NCBI GenBank assembly: GCA_029862925.1
Contig: JAOTWJ010000006.1
Location: 1-57,895, forward strand
Length of the DNA: 57,895 nucleotides
Reading direction: 5' to 3'
Origin: Gemmatimonadota bacterium
GTDB taxonomy: Bacteria > Gemmatimonadota > Gemmatimonadetes > Gemmatimonadales > GWC2-71-9
Below, in pieces: positions 36,582 to 45,006 of this stretch. Below the pieces are notes generated by a model. That model did not search any database. It saw nothing but the letters and a program-made list of their open reading frames with translations, and was not told the origin of the DNA. Within the stretch, counting starts at the first letter, position 1; each line of letters opens with the position of its first letter. Made by a program: the position numbers and the translations under genes.

Positions 36582-37358
36582 TCAGGCCAGCAGCAGGAGC
36601 ACGAGCGTCACGCCGTTCGCGCCGGCGAGGGTCCAGCCGACCCGGCGGAGGTGCCTGGGGTGGATCTTGAGCGCCACCGCCGCGAGCACCACCAACGCCG
36701 GCGGCAGCAGCGCCAACGCGAGCGGCGGCCGCACCCCCTGGCTCGCGGCACCCAATAACCCGCCGACAATCACGAGGAGCGCCAGCACCGGTGTGACGGC
36801 AACGGTCCAGGGCGCTCTCCGTTCCGGCTTGGCGCGCGCCTTGATGGCGTGCACGGCGAGCGTCGTCAGCCAGAAACTCGCGAGCCAGACCGCAGTGAGC
36901 TGCGCCGCGTGGGTCGGGGTCGCCCCACCGGCAAGGGCCACCGGGGGGAGCATCGCCGCGAGCGCGGTGGCCACGACGAGCTCCGTCCCGAGCGTCTTGG
37001 GCCGGCCGCGCAGCACCGGGAAGAGGACCAGCACGGCACAGACGCCCGGAACGAGGGCGGCGAGACGTGCCGCCGGCGGGGCGGTCGCGAAGGCGGCGAG
37101 TCCGGCTGCCGCACCCCCGGCGACGAGCAGGACGATGCGACGCCGGGCCCGCGGCGCCGCGGCCTCCTGCAGGCGCCGGCCACGCGCCCCACGGGCGACG
37201 AGCAGGGGTTCGTAGAGCAGAAACCCGCAGCTCACGGCCGCGGCGAAGGCCACCCCGGCGATCGTGGGGCCCGCGAGAAGAAAGGCCGTCAGCAGCGGGA
37301 ATCCCAACTCCGCATAGGCGCCGTATTCCCGAGGCCAGAGCGGGGGTGCCTGTCCCAT
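36582..37358 (-). CDS. YwiC-like family integral membrane protein
   Basis: A 258-aa protein made almost wholly of hydrophobic helices (about seven to eight). It opens with PPLWPREYGAYAELGFPLLT, matching the PREHGAW-type start of the YwiC-like family, and ends with a positive-inside pattern around KIHPRHLRRVGW. The family has no firmly known function; an association with nitrate respiration in Bacillus has been noted for the ywiC locus. Cytoplasmic-membrane location predicted. Confidence 0.7.
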   Translation of the reverse strand: MGQAPPLWPREYGAYAELGFPLLTAFLLAGPTIAGVAFAAAVSCGFLLYEPLLVARGARGRRLQEAAAPRARRRIVLLVAGGAAAGLAAFATAPPAARLAALVPGVCAVLVLFPVLRGRPKTLGTELVVATALAAMLPPVALAGGATPTHAAQLTAVWLASFWLTTLAVHAIKARAKPERRAPWTVAVTPVLALLVIVGGLLGAASQGVRPPLALALLPPALVVLAAVALKIHPRHLRRVGWTLAGANGVTLVLLLLA

Positions 37359-37385
37359 AGCGCTGCAAGATACTGCTCACGCGAA

Positions 37386-37426
37386 GGGCCCGTCCCGCCG
37401 CGTGTTCCGTGCGTCGAGACGGGCCC
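37386..37426. terminator. Hairpin between YwiC-like and barrel genes
   Basis: GGGCCCGTC and its complement are separated by 23 bases, just after the barrel gene (minus strand) and before the YwiC-like start. Weak terminator candidate. Confidence 0.35.
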
Positions 37427-37451
37427 GGGGCGCTCAAGGGCGCGAGCGCCG

Positions 37452-38564
37452 CTAGGGTCTGACCTCCAACACCAGGCCCGCACGGAAGCCGCTGAAGTCG
37501 ACCGCCGTGGTGCCTTGCATCACGTCGCCAAACACGCCGCTTCCCGCGAGGGCCAGCGAGACCTTCGGTGTGATCACCTGGCGGAGATCCAACCCGACGC
37601 GGAACGACGATCCCGATTTCTCCAGCGCCGAGGCCGTGTCGGGCGCGGCGGTGGCGTAGCGGTACTCGGCGCGGGGCGCCACCGAGAACGACTGGCTGAC
37701 GGGGATCGAGACGCGGAAGCCGCCGGCCAGCAGGTTGCCCTTCGGCAACACCGCCAACCCCACGCCGGTCCCCTCGGTGCGGGGGCCGCCGCGATACACG
37801 TCGAAGCCGTAGACGGTGAGCTGCGTGTTGCCGAACCCTTGGCCCAACTCGACGTACCCGATCAGGCGGCTGCCGACGCCGGGTTGGGTGACCCCGCCCA
37901 ACTCGTCTTTGTCACGCCACGCAAAGACCCCCGCGACCCGCAGGTAGGTCTGCCGCGCGAGCGGGCCTTCGATGCCGGCCCGGGCGCGCACCTCGGAGCC
38001 CGGCTTGACTTCGTCCGCACTGCCGACGAGGGGCTGATACGACAGCGGATACGAATAGGTCGCGCCCAGTCCGAGCGCGAACTTCCCGAGCGGGAGCGCA
38101 CCGACCAGGCCGCCGCCCACCGTTCCTCCCGAGCCGACCGTGGGCACGGCAAACCCGATCACATCGCTCGAGAGCGCGACGAGAATGGCCACGTCGCCCG
38201 TGTCGACCGACTTGATCCCCGTCGGCACCGCCCCGTTCACGATGGCGATGAGACGTCCTGGAATGAGATTCACCCCAAGGCGGAGCTCCGTGTCGAGCGC
38301 TCCCGAGAGCTTCTCCTCGAACGCGGGATCGTCGCCGCGCAGGTCGAGGGCCACGAACCCGGTCGAGAGCGTGACATCCAGATACCGGCCGACCGACACG
38401 TCCACGCCCACCGGCACGGTGAGCTCGGAGATGCGCGGGCCGGAATCGAACGTGTACCGCTCGTAGAAGCCCGACGCTCGAATGCGGGAGGTCACCTGCG
38501 CGGACGCCGGGCCCGCGCCCAGCAGCCACGCGGCCGCCGACAGGAAGAGAAGGGCGCGGGTCAT
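37452..38564 (-). CDS. Outer-membrane beta-barrel protein
   Basis: A 370-aa protein from ATG 38564, overlapping the stop of the upstream lipoprotein gene (ATGA), so the two are coupled. The signal peptide ends GPASA-Q. The chain is a series of amphipathic strands such as YLDVTLSTGFVALDLRG and FALGLGATYSYPLSYQPLVG, ending with GFRAGLVLEVRP. Likely a 12- to 16-stranded barrel. Coupling to a CsgG-like lipoprotein suggests a shared envelope complex. Substrate unknown. Confidence 0.65.
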   Translation of the reverse strand: MTRALLFLSAAAWLLGAGPASAQVTSRIRASGFYERYTFDSGPRISELTVPVGVDVSVGRYLDVTLSTGFVALDLRGDDPAFEEKLSGALDTELRLGVNLIPGRLIAIVNGAVPTGIKSVDTGDVAILVALSSDVIGFAVPTVGSGGTVGGGLVGALPLGKFALGLGATYSYPLSYQPLVGSADEVKPGSEVRARAGIEGPLARQTYLRVAGVFAWRDKDELGGVTQPGVGSRLIGYVELGQGFGNTQLTVYGFDVYRGGPRTEGTGVGLAVLPKGNLLAGGFRVSIPVSQSFSVAPRAEYRYATAAPDTASALEKSGSSFRVGLDLRQVITPKVSLALAGSGVFGDVMQGTTAVDFSGFRAGLVLEVRP

Positions 38565-39886
38565 GGCAGCCTGAACACGATGCGAATGGTCCCGATCAGC
38601 GTGGACGGCGGCACCACGCTTGGCGGCGGCGGCTGCGCGATGGTCGTCTTGATCGCCTCCTGCACCGGGTTGGCGATGGCCGTAGTCTTGTCGGCAATCG
38701 TGGGGACGAGATCGCCGACCGACGTGCCGATCGCCGACGTCAGCGACGGTTCCGCGACGCTCGGCGTCGCGGGCTCCGGTGTCCCCGACGCGAGCACCGT
38801 CACGTCACCCGGCCCTGCCGCCCGGACCTCGGGCAGGGAGGTCGTGGCCTGGTAGCCCTCCCGCGCCGCCCGGAAGCCGGGATCCTGCCGCACGGCCTCG
38901 GCGTAGTACGCGGCCGCAGCCTGGTAGTCGCCGTTGTCCTCGGCTTCGAGGGCTCGCGAGTAGGCGAGGAATGCCGCGAGGTTCTGCGTCCCGTTTTCGA
39001 GAATCGCGCGCCGCTCCGCTTCGGACAGCGTGTAGCCCATGCGCGACGCGAGCCCGACGACGATCTCCTTCTCGAGGCGCAGCAGGTCCGGCAAGCGCCC
39101 GCTGGCCGCGGCGGGCGTGGTCACCTCGCCGCTGCCGAGCAGCACGGACGCCTCCAGCCGCACGCTCTGCTCGGGGGGAATCGCCGCGAGGCCCTGCACC
39201 ATGCGGCCGGCCCGCAGCAGGCGTCCCATTCGCACCGCCGTCGCCTCCTCGACCCGACCGGTGCGACTCAAGGCCATCTCGTCGAGCAGGGCGCCCAGTT
39301 GCAGACGCTCGACCATCCGGAACCGGCGCAGCAGGGCCAGGTCGGACGTGAGCATCTGCGCGAGGCCGCGCGAGAGCGGCTGGTAGCTCGAGTCGCCGGC
39401 AATCGTGAGCGGCAACACCGCCACCGTCTGCGGGTCCGCCGGCTCGGCGGCCAGTTCGGTCTCTCGGGCCAACGCCTGGCGCGCGCGCTGCGTCGCGAGG
39501 CCGCGCGACGCGAGCAGCTCGCGCGACCGGATCGCCGCGACTCCGCGGCCATCCGGATTGTTGGACAGGAAGGTCCGGTACACGGCCAGCGCGTCGTCGA
39601 AGCGATCCGCTCGCTCGTGGCAGTGGCCCACGACAAGCGGACCGACCGCGCTCCGCGGCGCGAGCGTCATGCCGCGGCGGGCCACGGTGACCGCGGTGTC
39701 GCACCGCTCGGCTGCCTGGAGCGCCGCCGCGTACCGCAGCACCAGCTCGCCGTTGTTCGGAGTGCGGGCCACACGGCCGGCGAGCTCCGAGACGTCCGCC
39801 GGCGACACGGGCGTCGGCGGCTGCGGCGCGCATGCCAGCACACTCACACCGAGGGCAAGCACGGGAAGGCGAGAACGGAGAGTCAT
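38561..39886 (-). CDS. Lipoprotein with TPR-like helices and CsgG/FlgO-like domain
   Basis: A 441-aa protein from ATG 39886 with GGGAG five bases upstream. The signal peptide ends in lipobox S-V-L-A-C followed by A-P-Q. TPR-like helices follow (NGELVLRYAAALQAAERC, RFDDALAVYRTFLSNNPDG). A CsgG-like domain starts near 145: TVAVLPLTIAG, RGLAQMLTSDLALL, FRMVERLQLGALLDEM. A further TPR (YQAAAAYYAEAVRQDPGF) and a Pro/Thr-rich tail end the chain. CsgG-like lipoproteins form secretion pores or scaffolds, but barrel-forming segments are not evident here, so a scaffold or sensor is likelier. Coupled to the barrel gene downstream. Confidence 0.7.
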   Translation of the reverse strand: MTLRSRLPVLALGVSVLACAPQPPTPVSPADVSELAGRVARTPNNGELVLRYAAALQAAERCDTAVTVARRGMTLAPRSAVGPLVVGHCHERADRFDDALAVYRTFLSNNPDGRGVAAIRSRELLASRGLATQRARQALARETELAAEPADPQTVAVLPLTIAGDSSYQPLSRGLAQMLTSDLALLRRFRMVERLQLGALLDEMALSRTGRVEEATAVRMGRLLRAGRMVQGLAAIPPEQSVRLEASVLLGSGEVTTPAAASGRLPDLLRLEKEIVVGLASRMGYTLSEAERRAILENGTQNLAAFLAYSRALEAEDNGDYQAAAAYYAEAVRQDPGFRAAREGYQATTSLPEVRAAGPGDVTVLASGTPEPATPSVAEPSLTSAIGTSVGDLVPTIADKTTAIANPVQEAIKTTIAQPPPPSVVPPSTLIGTIRIVFRLP

Positions 39887-40042
39887 GTCCACTCCCGGGG
39901 GGTCCATGAGCGCTCAGCTGCTGGAGCGCCAACGAGGTCCGGAGAACATGCAGGCGGCCGCCGCTAGGCGTCAAGCACGCCCCCACGGCCCCCTGGGAAG
40001 GCAGGATCCGTGCCGACCGCCGAACGGCAGCCGGCGGTTGGG

Positions 40043-40234
40043 TCAGGACAGCGCGTGCAGGATGTCGCGCATGCGCTGCGCGAGTTTCTCGATCTCCCGG
40101 AACGCCGTGGCGGCGTCCTGCGGAAGCTGCTCGGCGTTCAGGAGCTGGAGCTGCGTTTCGGCCAAGAGGGCAGACAGGGGATTCGACAGGTCGTGGCGCA
40201 GGCGCCGAATGCGATCCGCGGGGTCGTCGGCCAC
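40043..40234 (-). CDS. Stand-alone histidine-kinase dimerisation (DHp) mini-protein
   Basis: A 63-aa protein from GTG 40234, two bases after the upstream stop codon. Nearly the whole chain is one helical hairpin: the first helix has RRLRHDLSNPLSALL, which matches the HisKA H-box (H-[DE]-L-x-N-P-L), and the second has AFREIEKLAQRMRDILHALS. No HATPase domain follows before the stop, and none is in the neighbouring frames. It may be a phosphotransfer or decoy partner for a histidine kinase. Longer in-frame extension upstream overlaps the preceding gene and has shadow-like composition. Confidence 0.65.
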   Translation of the reverse strand: MADDPADRIRRLRHDLSNPLSALLAETQLQLLNAEQLPQDAATAFREIEKLAQRMRDILHALS

Positions 40235-40236
40235 GC

Positions 40237-40524
40237 TTACTCCTTCACGGAGCGATACAGGTCGCGCACGTGGTGCTCGCGGAGGTCCCGCACCGCCTCC
40301 CACAAATCCGTTTCACTGGGGCCGTAGAAGATCTCGGCCGTCGCCGGGGCCACGGTCGCGTCGTCCGGCCCGAAAAGCAACCTCCCACGCCACGTTCCGT
40401 CTTCTGCCCGTCGGACGACGAGCCGCACGGCGACGTCCATCCCGCCAACCCGAATCGGGGGCAGTTCATGAACGACCGGCTCGTGCGGATCGGGCTGGCC
40501 GTAACGGGCAGTTTGTGCAGGCAT
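40237..40524 (-). CDS. Small conserved-looking protein of unknown function, coupled to the DHp mini-protein
   Basis: A 95-aa protein from ATG 40524, with GGAG six bases upstream and a promoter directly ahead. An ATG eight codons earlier lies inside the -10 region, so it is unlikely. It has a mixed beta/alpha pattern: GGMDVAVRLVVRRAEDGTWRG, then LLFGPDD and a C-terminal helix SETDLWEAVRDLREHHVRDL. No family recognised. Two bases separate it from the DHp gene, so the two are surely co-expressed. Confidence 0.6.
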   Translation of the reverse strand: MPAQTARYGQPDPHEPVVHELPPIRVGGMDVAVRLVVRRAEDGTWRGRLLFGPDDATVAPATAEIFYGPSETDLWEAVRDLREHHVRDLYRSVKE

Positions 40525-40547
40525 CCACATCTCCGCCGGTTTGCGCA

Positions 40548-40575
40548 AATATAGTCTCTCAAGCTACTTACGCAA
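40548..40575 (-). promoter_or_regulatory. Sigma-70 promoter for the mini-DHp operon
   Basis: On the minus strand TTGCGT (40575-40570), 16-base spacer, TATATT (40553-40548). The predicted start of transcription is about 17 bases before ATG 40524. This is one of the clearest AT-rich -10 elements in the window. Confidence 0.6.
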
Positions 40576-40689
40576 TCCTGCCACGCCCGCTGGCCGCGCC
40601 GATTTTGGCCGGCAAACGCGGCGGACGCGCGCCACGCGCGGCGCCGGTGCGACACCAGCCGACGGCGAGACGGCAAGACGACAGGCGTC

Positions 40690-41808
40690 TCAGAACGACA
40701 GTGGGATCGGCGCGAACGTGATCGCGAACAGGGCGATCGAGGCGAGCCCGATGGGCACGCGACTGAGCGGCAGCGGTCGCATCCGCTCCAGCACGCGTGG
40801 GTGCGCGAGGCGCCCGCCGCCGAGCACGAGGGTCAGCGCCGCCCAGATCCACCACGGCCAGTACCAGCGCCCCAGCACGAGCAACCCGATGAACGCGAGC
40901 ACGCCGACATGGCGCTGCCGCTCGCCGAACAGCGCGTAGAGGATGTGCCCGCCGTCGAGCTGGCCCAGGGGCACGAGATTCAGGGCGGTGACCAGCATGC
41001 CGATCCACCCGGCCACGGCGAGCGGATGCAGCACGAGTGTCCCCTCACCCACCAGCAGGTCGCGCACGCCCCAGGTGACGAGCGAGTCGCCCAGCAGCCA
41101 GGTCGGTCCGCGAGCCAGCTCGATCACCATGGGCGCGTCATAGGTGCCGGGGGGCACCAGCAGCGACTGCTGGAATCCCACCACGAGCATGAGCAGGGCG
41201 ACCCCGAACCCCACGAGCGGCCCGGCGGCGCCCACGTCCATCAGCTGCCGGCGGTCCACGACCGGACTGCGCAACCGGATGAACGCGCCGAACGTGCCGG
41301 CGAAGTTGAATTCGACCGGAGCTGGGAGGAAGTAGGGCGGCGACGCGTTGATCCCGTAGCGCTTGGCGGCGAGGTAGTGCCCCATCTCGTGGGCCAGCAG
41401 GATGGCGAGCAGCGCCATGGCGAACGGCAGACCGATCACGCTCTCCTGGAGCCACGCGGCGACGTTTCCCGCGATCGCCGACCACCCACCTTGCAGGGAC
41501 GGGAGCGTGTGCGCGGACCCGCCGAGCAGGATGGCGCCGCCGAGTTGGGCGGTGACGAACGTGACGAGAAACAGGGCGATATGGAGCCACCAGCGCTCGC
41601 GCTGGGCGGCGGCGAGGGCCCGAACCAGCACCAGGCGTCCGGCATCGGCGCCGGAGGCCCAGTAGACCACCCCCGGCCACGTGTCGAGGGCGCGCCGGAG
41701 GTCGGGGGAGGGACCGCGATGCTCGGGGAGCACCACGGCCTCGACAATCTCCCGGTCTCGGGCGACGGTCGTGCGCCAGAAGGCGAGGAACGGGGCGAGG
41801 GAAGTCAC
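40690..41808 (-). CDS. Site-2 protease family (M50) intramembrane metalloprotease
   Basis: A 372-aa membrane protein from GTG 41808. The zinc motif HEMGH in LAILLAHEMGHYLAAKRYG and the second motif NLVPLGQLDGGH (zinc-binding Asp) are both intact. GAAGPLVGFGVALLML and several further hydrophobic helices complete the core. No PDZ domain is inserted, unlike RseP, which places it near the family of plant EGY-like and archaeal site-2 proteases. It probably cleaves a transmembrane regulator; the substrate is unknown. Divergent from rho. Confidence 0.92.
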   Translation of the reverse strand: MTSLAPFLAFWRTTVARDREIVEAVVLPEHRGPSPDLRRALDTWPGVVYWASGADAGRLVLVRALAAAQRERWWLHIALFLVTFVTAQLGGAILLGGSAHTLPSLQGGWSAIAGNVAAWLQESVIGLPFAMALLAILLAHEMGHYLAAKRYGINASPPYFLPAPVEFNFAGTFGAFIRLRSPVVDRRQLMDVGAAGPLVGFGVALLMLVVGFQQSLLVPPGTYDAPMVIELARGPTWLLGDSLVTWGVRDLLVGEGTLVLHPLAVAGWIGMLVTALNLVPLGQLDGGHILYALFGERQRHVGVLAFIGLLVLGRWYWPWWIWAALTLVLGGGRLAHPRVLERMRPLPLSRVPIGLASIALFAITFAPIPLSF

Positions 41809-41816
41809 GCGGCCTC

Positions 41817-41845
41817 TTGACGGTATCCCGGCGACGGTCTATTAT
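41817..41845 (+). promoter_or_regulatory. Sigma-70 promoter of the rho operon
   Basis: TTGACG (41817-41822), 17-base spacer, TATTAT (41840-41845). The leader to the rho start codon is then about 120 nt, long enough for autoregulation by Rho. The promoter begins nine bases from the divergent M50 start. Confidence 0.65.
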
Positions 41846-41972
41846 CAGACCGCTTCACATCTTGTAACGTTCTGACCCCCAACGACACTCCGCAGTTTTG
41901 CCCCTGACCGGGGCTGGCGCTTCGCCGAGGGTACAGACCCCGTACCGCGTTCCCACCTGATGGAGTCCCGCC

Positions 41973-43223
41973 GTGGACATCGCCGAATTGAAGAGGAAAT
42001 CCGTCGCGGAACTGCACGCGATGGCCGAAGAACTCAACATCACCAACTACTCCGGCATGCGCAAGCAGGACCTGATCTTCCGGATCGAGCAGTCGCTGCT
42101 CGATTCGGACACGGTGCTGCGCGGTGAGGGCGTGCTCGAGATCCTGCCCGAGGGGTACGGGTTCCTCCGCAGCCAGGACTGGAACTATCTGTACGGCCCC
42201 GACGACATCTACGTGAGCCCCAGCCAGATCAAGCGGTTCGATCTGCGTACGGGCGACACGGTGCTCGGCCAGGTGCGGCCGCCCAAGGAGGGCGAGCGCT
42301 ATCTGGCTCTGCTCAAGGTCGAGCGGGTCAACTTCGACGAGCCCGAGAAGGCGAAGCACCGGATCGCGTTCGACAACCTGCGGCCGCGCTATCCCGACCG
42401 CCGCATCCGGCTCGAGCGTAAGGATGGCGACCTGTCCACCCGCGTGATGGACATCCTGTCACCGATCGGGTTTGGGCAACGGGGCCTGATCGTCTCGCCT
42501 CCCAAGGCCGGCAAAACCATGGTGCTCCAGAAGCTCGCCAACTCCATCACCGAGAATCACCCCGAAGCCTCCCTCATCGTGCTGCTCATCGACGAGCGGC
42601 CCGAGGAGGTGACGGACATGGAGGAGAACGTCAAGGCCGAGGTGATCTCGTCCACGTTCGACGAGCCCGCCGACCGGCACGTGCAGGTGGCGGACATGGT
42701 GATCGAGAAGGCCAAGCGGCTGGTGGAGCACGGCAAGGACGTGATCATTCTGCTCGACTCGATCACCCGCCTGGCGCGTGCCCACAACACGGTCGTGCCG
42801 CATTCCGGCAAGATCCTCTCGGGCGGCGTGGACGCCAACGCGCTGCAGAAGCCCAAGCGCTTCTTCGGGGCGGCGCGGAACATCGAGGGCGGCGGCTCGC
42901 TCACGATCATCGCGACGGCCCTGATCGAGACCGGGAGCCGGATGGACGAGGTGATCTTCGAGGAGTTCAAGGGCACCGGCAACATGGAGGTGGTGCTCGA
43001 CCGCCGGATCGCCGACCGCCGCGTGTACCCGGCGATCGACGTGCAGCGCAGCTCGACGCGGAAGGAAGAGCTGCTGCTCGACAAGGAAGAGCTGAACAAG
43101 GTCTACCTGCTCCGCAACTTCCTGGCGGACATGCCGACCGTCGAGGCGATCGAGTTCTTCCTCGAGCGGATGAAGCGGACGAAGAACAACAAGGACTTCT
43201 ACGCCTCGATGCAGCAGGGATGA
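41973..43223 (+). CDS. rho: Transcription termination factor Rho
   Basis: A 416-aa protein from GTG 41973 with GGAG seven bases upstream. The N-terminal helical domain ([20 protein letters not shown]) is followed by the RNA-binding OSB fold ([28 protein letters not shown]), the P-loop [11 protein letters not shown] near residue 170, ERPEEVTDM, the Q-loop region around ARAHNTVVP and the R-loop stretch near [19 protein letters not shown]. The protein has no large insertions. It is a hexameric RNA helicase that ends transcription. It overlaps ruvX by ATGA. Confidence 0.98.
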   Translation: MDIAELKRKSVAELHAMAEELNITNYSGMRKQDLIFRIEQSLLDSDTVLRGEGVLEILPEGYGFLRSQDWNYLYGPDDIYVSPSQIKRFDLRTGDTVLGQVRPPKEGERYLALLKVERVNFDEPEKAKHRIAFDNLRPRYPDRRIRLERKDGDLSTRVMDILSPIGFGQRGLIVSPPKAGKTMVLQKLANSITENHPEASLIVLLIDERPEEVTDMEENVKAEVISSTFDEPADRHVQVADMVIEKAKRLVEHGKDVIILLDSITRLARAHNTVVPHSGKILSGGVDANALQKPKRFFGAARNIEGGGSLTIIATALIETGSRMDEVIFEEFKGTGNMEVVLDRRIADRRVYPAIDVQRSSTRKEELLLDKEELNKVYLLRNFLADMPTVEAIEFFLERMKRTKNNKDFYASMQQG

Positions 43224-43741
43224 TGACGGCGGCGGATCGGCGGATCGGCGGATCGGCGGATGGTGACGCCGATCCCGGAACGACCGCCCAACCGCCGAAC
43301 CGCCCACCCACCCTTCCGCCCACCGGCCGCCTCCTCGCCGTGGACTGGGGCGAGAAGCGCATCGGGCTCGCCGTCACCGATCCCACGCGCACGATCGCGC
43401 AGCCGCTGGCGACGTTGCGGCGCCGGGCCGGCCGTCGCTTTCCCCTGCAGCAGCTGCGCCACCATCTGGACGCCCTCCAGCCCGTCGGCATCGTGGTGGG
43501 GCTCCCGCTCGACGAGGACGGCGCGGAGGGCCCGAGCGCGCGGGCCGCGCGGGCCGTGGCCGAGCTCCTCGCCGAGAAGACCGGGCTCCCGGTGGTCCTG
43601 ATGGACGAACGGATGACCACGGCCCGTGCCCGAGAGGCGGAGCCGCGCGGGGCCGCGCGCGGGGCCACGGGGGGGGTGGACCTGGATCAGCGCGCGGCGA
43701 CGGTGCTGCTGCAGCTGTATCTCGAGCGGCAACGCGCGTGA
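43220..43741 (+). CDS. ruvX: RuvX/YqgF-family Holliday junction resolvase-like nuclease
   Basis: A 173-aa protein; ATG 43220 overlaps the rho stop. The RNase H-like core starts at residue 38: [18 protein letters not shown], then [11 protein letters not shown] and the motif [12 protein letters not shown] (catalytic acids). The family processes 16S rRNA 5' ends or resolves junctions. The first 37 residues are low-complexity and come from a period-8 inverted repeat (43231-43322); they have no counterpart in usual YqgF proteins of about 140 aa. No later start codon keeps the DWG motif, so the extension is probably translated. Confidence 0.88.
   Translation: MMTAADRRIGGSADGDADPGTTAQPPNRPPTLPPTGRLLAVDWGEKRIGLAVTDPTRTIAQPLATLRRRAGRRFPLQQLRHHLDALQPVGIVVGLPLDEDGAEGPSARAARAVAELLAEKTGLPVVLMDERMTTARAREAEPRGAARGATGGVDLDQRAATVLLQLYLERQRA
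43231..43322. repeat. Period-8 inverted-repeat element inside the 5' end of ruvX
   Basis: Left: four units GGCGGATC/GGCGGATG at 43231-43262. Right: five units of opposite polarity at 43283-43322 (ACCGCCCA, ACCGCCGA, ACCGCCCA, CCCACCCT, TCCGCCCA). Spacer 20 bases. It keeps the ruvX reading frame open and contributes its N-terminal extension. Confidence 0.85.
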
Positions 43742-44697
43742 TGCGTCGCGCCCTGGCGCTGACGCTGCTGCTCGCGGCGTGCGGCGCGGGTCCGCCGACG
43801 GGTGAGCCCGTCCGGGTGACGATTCCCCGCGGGGCCAGCCTCGCCGCCATCGCCGACACCCTGGCGGCCCACGACATCATCGAGTCCCCGGGGCGGTTCC
43901 GCCTCTGGGCCAAGCTGCTGCGCAAGGAGCGCGCGATTCACGCCGGCATCTACGACCTGCACCGCGATCGGCCGGTGCGGGAGGTGCTGGCGACCCTCAC
44001 GTCCGGCGCCACGGCGTTTCAGCGACTGGTGGTGCCCGAGGGACTCATGCTCCGCGAGGTCGCGGCCCAGATCCAGCGGCAGCTCGGCGTACCGGCGGAG
44101 AGCGTCCTCGCTGCCGCGCGCGACTCGGCGCTCCGCGATGAGATCGGGCCCGACATTCCCACGCTCGAGGGCTATCTCTATCCCAGCACGTACTACGCGC
44201 GGGTCGACGCGAACGCGCGCGACATCGTGCGCCAGATGGTGGATGAGTTTCAGAGTCGCTGGCGCCCGGCCTGGACTCGCCGACTGGACTCCATCGGGCT
44301 CACGCGGCAGCAGGTCGTGACCCTGGCGTCGATCATCGAAGGCGAGGTGCGGCACGACGCCGACCGCAAGTACGTGGCGTCGGTCTATCACAACCGGCTG
44401 CGGGCCGGCTGGCGGCTCCAGGCCGACCCAACGGTCATCTACGCCCTGGGCCGCCGGCGCCGGCTGTTCGAGCGCGACTACGAGTTCCGCTCACCGTACA
44501 ACACGTACTTGGTTGACGGACTCCCGCCCGGACCGATCGGTCAACCCTCGGCCAAGAGCCTCGAGGCGGCGCTGTATCCGGCCGAGACCGATTTCTTCTT
44601 CCTGGTGGCGCGGGCCGACGGCCAGCACATCTTCTCGCGCACGCTGGCCGAGCATCTCGCCGCCGCGCGGGAGGTGCGGGCGGAACGGGGGCGGTAA
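43741..44697 (+). CDS. mltG: Endolytic transglycosylase MltG with lipoprotein-type signal
   Basis: A 318-aa protein; ATG 43741 overlaps the ruvX stop (TGATG). The N-terminus is short with lipobox L-A-A-C (Cys14), unlike the transmembrane anchor usual for MltG. Next comes a LysM-like region (VTIPRGASLAAIADTLAAHDII) and the YceG core: VVPEGLMLREVA, LEGYLYPSTY, LASIIEGEV with catalytic Glu200, SVYHNRL and DPTVIYALG, ending with SPYNTYLVDGLPPGPIGQPS. It cuts nascent glycan strands near the inner membrane to set their length. Co-transcribed with rho and ruvX. Confidence 0.93.
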   Translation: MRRALALTLLLAACGAGPPTGEPVRVTIPRGASLAAIADTLAAHDIIESPGRFRLWAKLLRKERAIHAGIYDLHRDRPVREVLATLTSGATAFQRLVVPEGLMLREVAAQIQRQLGVPAESVLAAARDSALRDEIGPDIPTLEGYLYPSTYYARVDANARDIVRQMVDEFQSRWRPAWTRRLDSIGLTRQQVVTLASIIEGEVRHDADRKYVASVYHNRLRAGWRLQADPTVIYALGRRRRLFERDYEFRSPYNTYLVDGLPPGPIGQPSAKSLEAALYPAETDFFFLVARADGQHIFSRTLAEHLAAAREVRAERGR

Positions 44698-44767
44698 CCG
44701 AGTGATTCAGCCGGATCCTACGAGGGACCGGAGAGCAGAGGTCGCCAGATCGGAACCCGCGCGCCCC

Positions 44768-44974
44768 TCAAGGGGCGAGGATGACGAAGTCAACGTCATA
44801 GTCATCGGTGCAGCGGGGCCGCGACCTACCGCGGGACCGGGGCTTGGTGATCTCGCGGCCTTGCGGGAGCCGGAGCTCCGGGAGCTCCTGAGCTGGCGCC
44901 GCCCGCCCCCAGCACAGCGCGGCGCCAACCAGGACCACGAGCGCCCCTCCTCGGTATCGCAACGACTGGCTCAC
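44768..44974 (-). CDS. Possible small secreted protein downstream of thiE
   Basis: A 68-aa product from GTG 44974, 33 bases after the thiE stop. It has an apparent signal peptide (RYRGGALVVLVGAALCWGRA, then APA-Q) and a short polar mature part: ELPELRLPQGREITKPR and a C-terminal YDVDFVILAP. Composition matches secreted proteins of this genome (cleavage before Q). The ribosome-binding site is weak, and no family is recognised, so it could be a chance frame. Confidence 0.4.
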   Translation of the reverse strand: MSQSLRYRGGALVVLVGAALCWGRAAPAQELPELRLPQGREITKPRSRGRSRPRCTDDYDVDFVILAP

Positions 44975-45006
44975 AACGGCAAGCCCCCAGCGTGCACTAC
45001 TGCCTT

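Noticed and set aside
38561-39907. The CsgG-like lipoprotein as a curli secretion pore
   Set aside because: The barrel-forming segments of CsgG are not recognisable and no curli genes are nearby.
43231-43322. A CRISPR array in one of the repeat tracts
   Set aside because: Units are only 8 bases, degenerate, without unique spacers, and arranged as inverted arms; no cas gene is nearby.
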